The notes beneath the pieces were generated by a model. That model saw only the letters and a program-made list of their open reading frames with translations, was not told the origin of the DNA and did not search any database. Made by a program: the position numbers and the translations under genes. Source: JAICLK01 sp963810525 (GTDB lineage Bacteria; Patescibacteriota; Saccharimonadia; Saccharimonadales; UBA4665). Taken from it: a DNA stretch of 64,000 nt. The DNA lies in the NCBI GenBank assembly GCA_963810525.1, contig CAWENB010000003.1, forward strand, positions 1,054,001 to 1,118,000, read 5' to 3'. How positions within the stretch are numbered: position 1 is the stretch's first letter; each line of letters opens with the position of its first letter. Below are positions 31,991 through 40,431 of this stretch, piece by piece.

Positions 31991-33102
31991 TACGAGCCAA
32001 CCTGATAGAAGAGAGGGCACTAGACTGGCTGTGGCCCGGCGGTACCGATAGGCCAGATAACGCTGCTCGAAGGCGACCCGGGGACAGCAAAGAGCACGCT
32101 TACGATTGCGATGGCCGCTATTGTATCGACTGGGTCATCTGGCCATGCGGAGCCCCTGTGCCGTCAGGGGAGGTAATAATCGCTAATGCCGAAGACCCCG
32201 AAGAAGAAGTCATTAAGCCTCGGCTACGGGCTGCGGGCGCAGATTGTTCCAAGGTCTTTGTCATCTGCCCCAGCGACCGACCGGAAGAGCAGAATCAAAT
32301 CTTTACCATCCCGGACCACGTTGCCAGTCTCGAAGAGCAGGTTCGGCAACGACAAGTCAGGCTCATCGTTTTCGACCCTCTTGAGGCCTTCCTTTCAGGC
32401 TCGGTGGATAATTACCGAAACCACCATGTTCGTCGGGCACTTAAGAGCCTTGAACTTATGGCTAAACGAACCGGATGTGCAGTCGTTATTGTCCGACACC
32501 TTACTAAGGACGCTACTAAGGCAGCTATCTACCGGGGCGGCGGTTCTATCGGAATTATTGGAGCGGCGCGGTCAGCTCTGTCAGTAGGCCGAGATCAGAC
32601 AGACAAGGACCGATGCATCGTAGTTCCCACGAAATCTAACTGGGCCCAAATGCCCCCAGGAATAGCCTACAAGGTAGCTCAACATGGATATGTTACAGAG
32701 AACGGAGAAGTCATTGCAACCAGCAAGATCGTCTGGGACGGGCTGTACCACGGAACAGCCGATGATTTACTCACCGTCGTTGACGGAGCTTCAGGACCGA
32801 ATGTTGGCGGCAGTGATGCGGCTACCAAGGCCTTTATCGAGGCGGAACTTGCGAACGGCCCTGCGGCATCAAACGCAATTATGGCTTCGGCGGTTAAAGG
32901 CGGCATGAAGAAGGCCGACCTCTTTCGCGTAAGTAAGCTAATAGGCGTCCTGAAGTACAAAGACGGCGTCTCCGGCGAGGGCCAATGGATGTGGGAGATG
33001 CCGGAGAAGCACGAGCATGAGGAGCTGGTAAGATGGTCAAACGAGGATTGGACTAGAGATGCTACCGGGACTGGCAGCGCAGCGGCTCCAAGTGCAGGAT
33101 AA
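31981..33102 (+). CDS. RepA-like AAA ATPase with its P-loop in a shifted frame
   Basis: A continuous 373-residue frame. The flanks match RepA-like (AAA_25) phage ATPases: ERALDWLWPG, then EVIIANAEDPEEEVIKPRL, QVRLIVFDPLEAFL (Walker B) and GCAVVIVRHLTKD. Between 32045 and about 32168 the expected Walker A is absent from this frame. It is perfect in the frame one base to the right: PIGQITLLEGDPGTAKSTLT. One inserted and one deleted base bracket this stretch. Either the sequence has two errors or the ATPase is dead. Expected role: replicative helicase or helicase loader. Confidence 0.75.
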   Translation: MRLIRANLIEERALDWLWPGGTDRPDNAARRRPGDSKEHAYDCDGRYCIDWVIWPCGAPVPSGEVIIANAEDPEEEVIKPRLRAAGADCSKVFVICPSDRPEEQNQIFTIPDHVASLEEQVRQRQVRLIVFDPLEAFLSGSVDNYRNHHVRRALKSLELMAKRTGCAVVIVRHLTKDATKAAIYRGGGSIGIIGAARSALSVGRDQTDKDRCIVVPTKSNWAQMPPGIAYKVAQHGYVTENGEVIATSKIVWDGLYHGTADDLLTVVDGASGPNVGGSDAATKAFIEAELANGPAASNAIMASAVKGGMKKADLFRVSKLIGVLKYKDGVSGEGQWMWEMPEKHEHEELVRWSNEDWTRDATGTGSAAAPSAG

Positions 33103-33169
33103 CGTCGTCATGGCGCTGTTTGGGCTAAGCATAGTCGTACTGCTTGTCTTATTGATGAGGAAGCGATGA
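33059..33169 (+). CDS. Small membrane peptide
   Basis: 36 residues from ATG at 33059 with one membrane helix (ALFGLSIVVLLVLLM) and a basic end. It bridges the two flanking genes with overlaps, typical of this phage. Confidence 0.4.
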   Translation: MLPGLAAQRLQVQDNVVMALFGLSIVVLLVLLMRKR

Positions 33170-33969
33170 AGAAGGCTAAGCTTAAAGCTGGTCGCCGAAC
33201 CACCAGCCACAAGTTCCTCGAAGCCGACCTAGACCCGCTGCTGCCTAGCCAAGTCTGGGACCAAGCCCACTTCCGCAAGCCCAGTACAGGTGAGGAGCGG
33301 CTGGCGTGGAGGTTCCTTGAGCGCAACATCCTTGACGTGGCCCAAGGACCGAGGCGGGCACGGCTGAAGTACATCGAGGAGCTGGAGACATGGATGTCAG
33401 CTACGGCGGGCTTGGAGGATTACTCCTTCTCTACCTGGTGCGGAGCGTTGGGTGTCGATGAGGGCTTCATGAAGACCAAGTTCGGAGAGTTCCTAAAGCT
33501 CCAGAGGGACTTGGCCGAGCGGGGGGTCAGGGGGCAGTTCAAGATACTCAGACGGATAGAGGCGGTGAGGGTGGCAGCGCCGCACAGCCTTAGCAAGGTC
33601 ATCGGGGAGCCTCAGTTCATTGGCCAAGACCTCTACGAATGCCTCTCCTGCGGCCACAGAGGCAATATGAGCTACTTTGAGGGCTTCACCTGTGTCCGAG
33701 GCCAGCCGCAGCCAGAAAACGTCTCTAAAGGCTTTACAACGCAAAGCGAGCTTGAGGAGGCCTTGGCCCTTGAGCCGGGAGATTTGAATGTCGAAGGTAA
33801 TAATCAGCCACTCGATGCTGGCGACCAGCATGCAACTGCAAGACGAAGGCCGTTCTTCAGACGCACAATTACACAACTGGGACAACGAAGGGGGATGCGC
33901 CCTTGGAGGCGGGGAAAGCAGCGCATCTTGCGTGGGAACAGTGGCTGTTGGGGCAGCCGCCGGCGGTAG
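33166..33969 (+). CDS. Hypothetical replication-region protein, C-terminus uncertain
   Basis: 267 residues as read. Basic N-terminus, helical middle, then a CLSCGHRG...C zinc-knuckle (residues ~158-178). After about 33,790 the frame overlaps the nuclease gene and becomes Arg-rich, which looks non-native. A one-base error would let it end at a TGA at 33,785-33,787 just before the nuclease ATG. Function unknown. Confidence 0.55.
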   Translation: MKKAKLKAGRRTTSHKFLEADLDPLLPSQVWDQAHFRKPSTGEERLAWRFLERNILDVAQGPRRARLKYIEELETWMSATAGLEDYSFSTWCGALGVDEGFMKTKFGEFLKLQRDLAERGVRGQFKILRRIEAVRVAAPHSLSKVIGEPQFIGQDLYECLSCGHRGNMSYFEGFTCVRGQPQPENVSKGFTTQSELEEALALEPGDLNVEGNNQPLDAGDQHATARRRPFFRRTITQLGQRRGMRPWRRGKQRILRGNSGCWGSRRR

Positions 33970-34766
33970 TCCACCAGACGCTGATTGACGCCTACAAGCC
34001 CTTTAGCGATGCCTATGTCCTGAGCGACGACCGGCTGCACCTGAACAACCTCATCCGGGTCTTCGAGGCCTTTACCGCTCAGTGCGTCCTGTCCGAGCAG
34101 CCCTTCAAGGTTGTGGTCCGAAGCAACGAGATTCAGTCCGAGAACCAGCTGTTCGCGACCATCGGCCAGTGCGAGTACGGGGACATCATCGTTAGCGACA
34201 AGTCCGACGGCATCGTTCAGAACGTCGACACGGGCGACCTCTACAGCCTCGAATGGAAGTCCACCGGCAGCTACTTGGGTACTGACACGATGGACAAGTA
34301 CCTGATGGACGACCAGGTGACGACGCACACCCACGTCTGCCGAGAGAACGGCTATGACGTGAAGGGCGTCCTGATGTTCATTGTCCAGTTCTCCAAGCTC
34401 CCAATGCCCGAGTTCAACAAGGACGGGAAGCCGAAGAAGTGCCGTACCCACCATATCGCTCAGACAGACTGCTGGCCCAGTCACCTTCGCTTCCAGCGCT
34501 TCTTCGTTGACCGCAGCCCGGAGCAGATTGAGCAGTGGAAACGGGAGGCGGCGAGAGAGGCGGAGAAGTACGCTGACGCCGTGAGCGCATTTGCCGAGTA
34601 CAAGGACTTCGGCAAAGCGAACATGCCAATGGAAGGTCTCTTCAACGGCACCTGCGCGAATTGTCAGTATAAAAACTTCTGCTTGGGGGAGAGGAGAGAC
34701 TTTGCTACAATGAGTACTCGACAACTTGACGATACGACCATTGTCCGCAGCGGGGTTTACGAATGA
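33788..34766 (+). pseudogene. Cas4/RecB-type PD-(D/E)XK nuclease with a frameshift
   Basis: The start MSKVIISHSMLATSMQ is in one frame. CKTKAVLQTHN and the rest follow one base later, and removing one base near 33835 joins them into about 325 residues. Catalytic residues are in DGIVQNVDTG (Asp) and YSLEWKSTGS (Glu-x-Lys). Cys in QCKTK and the C-terminal CANCQYKNFC give the four cysteines of a Cas4/AddB-type iron-sulfur cluster. It would process DNA ends for phage recombination with the ATPase and ssDNA-binding partner downstream. Confidence 0.8.
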
Positions 34767-35086
34767 GTGCGACTTGTCTTTGCCCAACGTGTCAGCAGCG
34801 CATGCTCGCCGCCGCCAAAGCTAGCGGACGAATGAGTGCGACTGTCAGCTGGCGGCCATCACGCACCGATTGGCATAGTTTGCCGCTTTGGGCACCTCAA
34901 GCCTTCTTGAGGTCTCTTCGGGAAGCCTTGGGCAAAGATGCGGGTAATCAATTTAACAGCAGTGACGTACCGTTGTTGCGGGCAATGCAAGCAGCAACCT
35001 CAGACGAGCACATGAAGGCGGGATATTGTGAAATAGCCGATGCCATTGAGCAATTCTCTGAGATAGAGCTTTCGGTGGAGTATTGA
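34763..35086 (+). CDS. Hypothetical protein with N-terminal zinc knuckle
   Basis: 107 residues. CLCPTCQQRM near the start, then a helical body. Overlaps the nuclease and ATPase genes by a few bases. Unknown, probably part of the recombination module. Confidence 0.55.
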   Translation: MSATCLCPTCQQRMLAAAKASGRMSATVSWRPSRTDWHSLPLWAPQAFLRSLREALGKDAGNQFNSSDVPLLRAMQAATSDEHMKAGYCEIADAIEQFSEIELSVEY

Positions 35087-35892
35087 TGGAACTAATTCAC
35101 GGCCTTATCCTTGGTCGCCCTGGCTCCGGCAAATCTACCCTGATTGCCTCGATGCCCAAACGGCTATTAGTCATTCTCACTGACCCTCCGGGTAAGGAGC
35201 AACCATATCTTGACAGAGGAACGGCCGGGCCTATTGAGGCGGGCAATAACTGCTATTTCCGCCATGTGTTCAGCAAGAAAGACCCTGAGCAGTGGATCAT
35301 CCGAGTCGAGTACTGGGGAGAGCCAAACCCGGCCGACCCTTCTATGTACGCCCACTGGATTGCCCGGTCTGTACGTCTTGAGCAGGATATTCGAGAGTGG
35401 GGAATCAGGACAATCGTTCTCGATACTGCTACCTACTTCGAGCTTAGCGCTCGTTACTACAGCGCTGGACGCCTTAACCGCGATGTCAAAGATGGACGAC
35501 AGCATTATGCGTTTAGTACGAATGCCTGCGAACAGTACATCATGATGCGCTTCCCCAACTTCCTACTCTGTAACTCCTTCGTCCTCTGTCACATTGACGA
35601 CCAGAAGGACGAGAGCGAGAGCGGCGAGGGTGTGGTGACGCGCAAGATGGCAGCGCTGCCGGGCAAGATGCCGAACAGAGTAACTGGTGGCTTCGGGGAG
35701 GTCTGGAGAGTTTATGTAGACGACGGAGGAAACAGGGTGTTGCAGACGCAGGCTCGGGCAGGGAATATGTTTGACTGCAAATCCCTTCTCGGCGTTCCTG
35801 ACTTTTGTTACCCACATTACGAAGCGATCAAGAAAGCTCTAGAGGAGAAATCTGTTGGTAAAGACGGGACTGCGGGAGATAACGCAGGATGA
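35086..35892 (+). CDS. AAA-type recombination ATPase (Sak4/AAA_24-like)
   Basis: 268 residues. Walker A GRPGSGKST (about residues 9-17), Walker B IRTIVLDTAT, and NSFVLCHIDDQKD in the sensor region. Phage AAA_24 ATPases of this kind occur with a Cas4-like nuclease and a DUF669-type ssDNA-binding protein, exactly as here, and act as annealing or RecA-like recombinases. TTG at 35083 is an alternative start. Confidence 0.78.
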   Translation: MELIHGLILGRPGSGKSTLIASMPKRLLVILTDPPGKEQPYLDRGTAGPIEAGNNCYFRHVFSKKDPEQWIIRVEYWGEPNPADPSMYAHWIARSVRLEQDIREWGIRTIVLDTATYFELSARYYSAGRLNRDVKDGRQHYAFSTNACEQYIMMRFPNFLLCNSFVLCHIDDQKDESESGEGVVTRKMAALPGKMPNRVTGGFGEVWRVYVDDGGNRVLQTQARAGNMFDCKSLLGVPDFCYPHYEAIKKALEEKSVGKDGTAGDNAG

Positions 35893-36064
35893 TGTCAAAG
35901 AAGCTCTCATTGCCGCCTTGGCCATTGGTGAGGCTGTTGGCGGACAGTACAAGAGCACACAATTAGGTGATTGGATGGCCGTTCTGTTGACCCGCCCAGA
36001 GAAAACAGTCTATATCGACGTAGAGTACAAACAAGTACCCAACGAGGGAACTGATGAAGCATAG
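35855..36064 (+). CDS. Small hypothetical protein
   Basis: 69 residues from a TTG start inside the ATPase 3' end, after AGAGGAGAAA. Helical with a beta end (EKTVYIDVEYKQV). Unknown. Confidence 0.5.
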   Translation: MVKTGLREITQDDVKEALIAALAIGEAVGGQYKSTQLGDWMAVLLTRPEKTVYIDVEYKQVPNEGTDEA

Positions 36065-36242
36065 GAACGCTGAGGCCGAGAGGGCCATATACGAAGCCGT
36101 GGGAGGTGTCCTGAATCACCTCTATGAGTACCCGGCTGGTGACGGCCGCACAGCCGCCAGCTTCATTGAGTGCGTCATTATGGAACTGCAACGAGTAAAA
36201 GAAGTCGTAGAAGGCGACGAGGGAGAAACGAACGATGCCTGA
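36054..36242 (+). CDS. Small helical hypothetical protein
   Basis: 62 residues, helical and acidic at the end. Overlaps the previous gene by 11 bp and touches the start of the next. Confidence 0.5.
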   Translation: MKHRNAEAERAIYEAVGGVLNHLYEYPAGDGRTAASFIECVIMELQRVKEVVEGDEGETNDA

Positions 36243-36819
36243 GAATGTCGAAACGATTGACCTGTCAACGCTGGAGTTCCCCGGAGACCCCAGCAAGCTG
36301 CCCACCAGCAAGGAACTGCCGCTGGGGGACATCGAGCTGGAGATTACGAACTGGAGCGCCGTAAAGACCAAGGACGTTGGGGAAGATGACCCCGACTACG
36401 CCAAAGGCAAGCGCGGGAACAAGCTCATGTTCAAGATTCAGTTCAAAGCGACAGCCCCGCAGGAGATTGCCGGCCTGCCGTACACGCACCAGTGCGTCGT
36501 GGGCAGCAACACCGACCCGGCGGGGGCCAAGGAAAGCACTTGGGCCTCTGGCGGCGGGACGGAAGTCATGAAGATTCTGAACCGAGCGGGCACCCATCTC
36601 GGCTCGACCACCAAGCCTCGTGAGGCCATGCTGGCCAGCGTCGGTCAGCGGCTGGTCGGTGAGGTGAAGCTGGAGAAGGACAAGAAGGGCCAGTATCCGG
36701 ACAAGCACATCGTCAAGGGCTGGCACAAGGTCGGCGACCGGCAGCCCCGGTTGGCCGGTGAGTCCGGCGCGCCGCTCGAGGGCCAGACGCACCCGCCAGC
36801 CGGCTCCCGTGTTCGATAA
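36235..36819 (+). CDS. ssDNA-binding-like protein (DUF669-type)
   Basis: 194 residues. ELPLGDIELEITNWSAVKTK and GNKLMFKIQFKATAP are OB-fold-like beta strands. The order after the AAA_24-type ATPase matches phage DUF669 proteins, which are thought to bind ssDNA. The C-terminal tail is Gly/Pro-rich without the usual acidic tip. Fold call is by pattern and context. Confidence 0.6.
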   Translation: MPENVETIDLSTLEFPGDPSKLPTSKELPLGDIELEITNWSAVKTKDVGEDDPDYAKGKRGNKLMFKIQFKATAPQEIAGLPYTHQCVVGSNTDPAGAKESTWASGGGTEVMKILNRAGTHLGSTTKPREAMLASVGQRLVGEVKLEKDKKGQYPDKHIVKGWHKVGDRQPRLAGESGAPLEGQTHPPAGSRVR

Positions 36820-36855
36820 CCAACTGACCTAGGGACGACTCAGCCACGTCCCTCA

Positions 36856-36927
36856 GCGGGGGTAGCTCAACAGAAGAGCGCCTGATTGTACAGGCAGGTT
36901 GTGGGGTGCAAGTCCTCACCCCCCGCG
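36856..36927 (+). tRNA. tRNA-like gene, anticodon unclear
   Basis: Acceptor GCGGGGG pairs with CCCCCGC. The D arm is GCTC...GAGC and the T arm TGGGG-TGCAAGT-CCTCA, followed by CCC. The anticodon stem GCCTG/CAGGC encloses only six bases (ATTGTA), and one extra C separates the T stem from the acceptor. Depending on register the anticodon could read TGT, GTA or TAC. Either a degenerate phage tRNA or one with an indel. Confidence 0.6.
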
Positions 36928-36946
36928 CCCCAAAAGGAGTTACTCT

Positions 36947-37330
36947 ATGACCAAGCCCATTCCTATGACCATTGAGAAGTTCTTTCGGCTGTTGCCGAGG
37001 ACGAAGAAGCTGAATCCCTTTCTTACCGTATCTAACTCCATTCGCTTCGGCAGAGGCGTTGGAGGCTCCATTAAAATAGACTGCCCGCTGTCAGCCGTGT
37101 ACTTGGTTAAGACTGGTGATCGAATCAGTATGAAACCGGCCGACTTACGTAAAGCGTTTGCCTTTAGGCCCGACAGACGCCGCCCCACTGGACTCTACGC
37201 AGACGCCGTCGGCATGATTATGAGCGCTGCCGACGATAACGGGGCGTTTGGCTATGAGTCTCGCTTCACCACCCGCCTGCGCCGCAGAATGATAAAGGTT
37301 TTGGACCTTGGACGAAAGGCATCTCACTAG
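36947..37330 (+). CDS. Hypothetical phage protein
   Basis: 127 residues; AAAAGGAG precedes the ATG at 36947. Basic, with a beta-rich middle (IKIDCPLSAVYLVKTGDR). Situated between the tRNA-like gene and the UDG-exonuclease. Unknown. Confidence 0.6.
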   Translation: MTKPIPMTIEKFFRLLPRTKKLNPFLTVSNSIRFGRGVGGSIKIDCPLSAVYLVKTGDRISMKPADLRKAFAFRPDRRRPTGLYADAVGMIMSAADDNGAFGYESRFTTRLRRRMIKVLDLGRKASH

Positions 37331-37350
37331 ATTACGACGGAGGCAAAAGC

Positions 37351-38628
37351 TTGCCAAGACTCATCCCTCCGTGGTGTAAACACGGCTGTCCGATGCCGGA
37401 AGGGCACAGCTGTGACGCCGAGCTCGTCTTGATTGGCGAGGCCGGGGGTCGTCGTGAGGACGATCTCGGTCAGCCATTCGTCGGCCGGTCGGGAGCGGAG
37501 CTGGAGCGATGGTGGGAACCGCTGGGGATACGACGTTCGCATTTCGCGATATTCAACGCCTTTCCATACCGTCCTCCGAACAACCAGATTCAGGCCATTC
37601 CGGCCGCTCAGCTGGAGTTCTGGGGTCAGAGACTGCGTGAGCAGCTCAGCGCGTTGGCCGACCCAATAGTCATTGTGCCCACCGGCAGTACGGCTCTGAA
37701 CGCTCTCTTCCCCGGCGAGGGTTTGAGAATAACTGATTGGCGCGGGAGCATCCTGTCATGGACGGACCTGAAGGGCCGGCAAGTCAAGGTGATTCCTACC
37801 ATCCACCCTGCCGCCACGTTCCGACAGCCCATATTGACCAAGTTCTGCCTGGCGGACTGGAAGAGGATAGCCGAAGACAGGACGTTTAGGGAGCTACGGC
37901 TGCCGGAGATAAGCGTCTGTGTTGAGCCGACGGCGGATGAGTTTGGGCAGTTCATGACTGGCCTTGAGCGAGCGAGGGCCGAAGAGGAGTGGCCAGTAAT
38001 GGCCGTAGACATAGAAAATGACCCAAGAACGTCTGAGCTTTTGTGTGTTGGTTTCAGCTACGAGCCTTCTGGCGCTCTTGTTATCCCCCTTTCCAGGAGA
38101 GCCCTCTTTACGGGCGGCACTAGGGATAGGATGCTATCTTATGCTCATAACTTGTGCGGACACGCCATCGGAAAGGTACTTCAAAACGGCCAGCACGACC
38201 AGTACATCCTCAGACAAAACGGCATCGAGCTCAACGCCTATGACTGGGACTTAATGGAGATGGACCATGCTCTCGATCCCAATGACGGAGGCGACACTCA
38301 GGCAGGCTCAGAGGGAGCGGGCGATGCTGAGACTATACGCATCAGCATGCGGTCCCTTGCGGTCCTTGCTTCGCTCCATACTCGATTCCCCTATTACAAA
38401 AAAGGAGGCCGGAAGTCCGTCCGAGAGTTCAATTGGCAATCGCTTTACGAGTACAACGCGAAAGATTGTTGCGTAACCCGGGAGATATTCCCGATTCTTC
38501 TGAACCAACTAATCCAAAGGGGCCTCGTTTCAACCCCCTCCTCCTCTTCCTTATCTGCATCCTCAGTGGATTCGGAGCAGTTATGGGCTTCCAGTCCACC
38601 ACTCCGGCCTTGGGAGCCATCTCTTTAG
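37351..38628 (+). CDS. Uracil-DNA glycosylase fused to a 3'-5' exonuclease domain
   Basis: 425 residues from TTG. Residues ~25-190 are a family 4/5 UDG: GEAGGRREDDLGQPFVG, FNAFPYRPPNN, VPTGSTALNALF and TIHPAA. Residues ~215-395 are a DnaQ-like exonuclease as in family A polymerases: VMAVDIENDP (Exo I, Asp-x-Glu), DLMEMDHALDP, and YNAKDCCVTREI (Exo III). The polymerase itself is in separate genes downstream, so this is the proofreading part of a split enzyme with a uracil-repair module. The last ~25 residues are Ser-rich and may be frameshifted. Confidence 0.82.
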   Translation: MPRLIPPWCKHGCPMPEGHSCDAELVLIGEAGGRREDDLGQPFVGRSGAELERWWEPLGIRRSHFAIFNAFPYRPPNNQIQAIPAAQLEFWGQRLREQLSALADPIVIVPTGSTALNALFPGEGLRITDWRGSILSWTDLKGRQVKVIPTIHPAATFRQPILTKFCLADWKRIAEDRTFRELRLPEISVCVEPTADEFGQFMTGLERARAEEEWPVMAVDIENDPRTSELLCVGFSYEPSGALVIPLSRRALFTGGTRDRMLSYAHNLCGHAIGKVLQNGQHDQYILRQNGIELNAYDWDLMEMDHALDPNDGGDTQAGSEGAGDAETIRISMRSLAVLASLHTRFPYYKKGGRKSVREFNWQSLYEYNAKDCCVTREIFPILLNQLIQRGLVSTPSSSSLSASSVDSEQLWASSPPLRPWEPSL

Positions 38629-38663
38629 GGCTGGGGCTGGTGGCTATCGAGATTTGCTCATGA
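38469..38663 (+). CDS. Possible two-helix membrane protein
   Basis: 64 residues from TTG at 38469, overlapping the UDG-exonuclease end by 160 bp. RNPGDIPDSSEPTNPKGP is followed by two membrane helices (LLLFLICILSGFGAVMG; LGAISLGLGLVAIEI). The clear helices argue for a real protein despite the overlap. Confidence 0.4.
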   Translation: MRNPGDIPDSSEPTNPKGPRFNPLLLFLICILSGFGAVMGFQSTTPALGAISLGLGLVAIEICS

Positions 38664-38917
38664 GAAAGTGCGGCTATTGTGGCCATGATGAGCTCATTCA
38701 CTGGGCCTCCGAGTGCGCCGGCCCCAAGTTCAAGGGCTGTTACTGTCACGGCTTTACGGCTCATGAGCTGCTGACTGTTCAGGACAAGCTGGACTACATC
38801 CGAGCCCAGGTTGCCAAGCACGAGAACCGGGGCCAGATAGGCGACGTAGAGGTCTTGGACGAGTATGGAGCCATCCGGGAGCATCTGGGGAAGATAATGG
38901 AGAAAGCAAGTACATGA
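38660..38917 (+). CDS. Zinc-binding small protein
   Basis: 85 residues from ATG at 38660. CGYCGHDELIHW...C...CYCHGF is a phage zinc-binding pattern, followed by a helical tail. It lies between the exonuclease and polymerase parts. Similar to the protein at 42023. Confidence 0.6.
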   Translation: MRKCGYCGHDELIHWASECAGPKFKGCYCHGFTAHELLTVQDKLDYIRAQVAKHENRGQIGDVEVLDEYGAIREHLGKIMEKAST

Positions 38918-39117
38918 GCTACTACGACGAGACATTTTATGAAGATGCGCGGCGCGCGATAAAAGAACTACGAAACGAGGCTCGTAGCCTGCACGAGAGC
39001 CTTGAGTTCTACCAACGAGAGTCCAAGCGCTTGGACGGAGAACTTAAGGTAGCGCTGGCTCGTATTCGTGAGCTAGAGAAGTTCGAGGCTGCGTATGAGG
39101 CGCTGTCCCAGGAGTGA
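38914..39117 (+). CDS. Coiled-coil small protein
   Basis: 67 residues, an almost continuous heptad-rich helix (DGELKVALARIRELEKFEAA). Overlaps both neighbours by four bases. Confidence 0.55.
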   Translation: MSYYDETFYEDARRAIKELRNEARSLHESLEFYQRESKRLDGELKVALARIRELEKFEAAYEALSQE

Positions 39118-39854
39118 GCTTCTATGAAGACCAATATCGAAGTGTTCGAGAAGCTTGCTTTCGACTTATGTGTCATGGGGTGCGCTACGATACAGTTGCC
39201 GCTAAAGAACGTGCGGTGGAGTTGGCGGCGCGCAAAGACGCAATCAAAGCCGAGCTGGATACTTTTACTGGAGGACACAAGCTCTACGCCGAGTCCCGAC
39301 ACCGAAGCCCCAAGCTCCTCAAACTCATGGCCGAGAAGCGGCGGCTGACGGAGGCCAAGAATGCCATCCCCAAGACCGACAAAGCAGCGAGAAAGGAAGC
39401 TACGGCCGGCATCAAACGCGCAGGCGAGGAGGTTAAAGCGCTTAGAGCGCGAGGAGATGATGTCACGATTGAACGTGGTACTGGCCTCTCTGACCAACGC
39501 ATTGCAGCATATCTCTATGGCACATTGGCGCTTCCAAGCCATCGTAAACGACGTAAAGACACAGGGAAAGTCACTGTAACCGTCGATGACATCACGCTCA
39601 AAAAGGTCGCAATGGCGGCGAGGGAGTACGAGGGGCTCATCAAGCTCATCCTTGAGCACAGGAAGTGTAACAAGCTACTTGGCTATCTTGATGAGTCACA
39701 TTTGGATGCTGATGGGCGTTTAAGGTCGTTATATAAGCCTTTTGGCACTCAAACTGGTCGTCTCAGCTCCGCCGAGAATCCAAACGGGACGGGCCGCAAC
39801 ATGCAAAACGACGCAAGGGAGCTGAAGTACCTGCTGCTCCCGAATGAGGGCTGA
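39114..39854 (+). CDS. Family A DNA polymerase, N-terminal (thumb/palm) fragment
   Basis: 246 residues from GTG. A long basic helical thumb region is followed by LRSLYKPFGTQTGRLSSAE and GTGRNMQND, the TGRLSS...NLQN motif of PolA. It ends ELKYLLLPNEG, which corresponds to the stretch just before motif A in intact PolA. The catalytic motifs A, B and C are in the gene at 40432. The break is at a codon boundary without obvious decay, so two polypeptides presumably assemble into one polymerase. Confidence 0.82.
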   Translation: MSFYEDQYRSVREACFRLMCHGVRYDTVAAKERAVELAARKDAIKAELDTFTGGHKLYAESRHRSPKLLKLMAEKRRLTEAKNAIPKTDKAARKEATAGIKRAGEEVKALRARGDDVTIERGTGLSDQRIAAYLYGTLALPSHRKRRKDTGKVTVTVDDITLKKVAMAAREYEGLIKLILEHRKCNKLLGYLDESHLDADGRLRSLYKPFGTQTGRLSSAENPNGTGRNMQNDARELKYLLLPNEG

Positions 39855-40132
39855 TGGCTACGTACAAGACTGTTAAATCCATTCTTCTTACGTCGGGCAA
39901 AGTGGTCTCACACAAGCTCCCTTTATGTGATTTATGCCAGCAACCCATCCTCTTTGAGATTTGGATGGTCAAGGACAAAACATGGGCTATGTCCGGGCTC
40001 AAGAGGAACGATGGTGCTCATTTGGAGTGCTTCTTAAAGGCGCTGCCTCGTAAGATACGAGTGGATGACTTCACAGACGCTCGCTGTAATCAACTCTTTT
40101 GGGTAGGCGTTGAGGCCGCAAAACGTGGTTGA
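39854..40132 (+). CDS. Cys-containing protein inserted within the polymerase locus
   Basis: 92 residues; ATG overlaps the polymerase fragment stop (TGATG). LCDLCQQPILFEIWMVKDKT and HLECF suggest a zinc ribbon. No homing-endonuclease motif seen. Confidence 0.6.
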   Translation: MATYKTVKSILLTSGKVVSHKLPLCDLCQQPILFEIWMVKDKTWAMSGLKRNDGAHLECFLKALPRKIRVDDFTDARCNQLFWVGVEAAKRG

Positions 40133-40430
40133 CAGCAAGAAGTCCTACTACGTCCGTCTCGGCAATAAGCAGACGGCCCGAGCCCGTCGCATCTACAAAG
40201 CCATCTTCGGGGAGCGTATGCCCAAAGGTTGGCAATTCGTGTGGTTTTTCTTGGGGGCTACAGATGCTGTGTGTAAGCAGATTATGCTGATTGACGGCCT
40301 CTACACCAAACATGACATGAACACGCTTGTGCATGAGCTAGTCCACGTCAAGCACCCTAAAATGCCTCATGGCAAGCACTTTGAAAAGCTGGTCAGGAAG
40401 CTACAGAAGATAGCCGAACAGGTGAAGTAG
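40125..40430 (+). CDS. SprT-like zinc metallopeptidase
   Basis: 101 residues from GTG. TLVHELVHVKHPKMPHGKHFEKLV contains HExxH-type HELVH and a third His in GKHFE, as in SprT/WSS1-like proteases, which can process DNA-protein crosslinks. It sits inside the split polymerase. A TTG at 40110 is an alternative start. Confidence 0.75.
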   Translation: MVDSKKSYYVRLGNKQTARARRIYKAIFGERMPKGWQFVWFFLGATDAVCKQIMLIDGLYTKHDMNTLVHELVHVKHPKMPHGKHFEKLVRKLQKIAEQVK

Positions 40431-40431
40431 C

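Noticed and set aside
39855..40431. Homing endonuclease, intein or group I intron causing the polymerase split
   Set aside because: The two inserted genes lack LAGLIDADG, GIY-YIG or HNH motifs and no intein-type ends flank the break; intron structure was not recognisable by eye.
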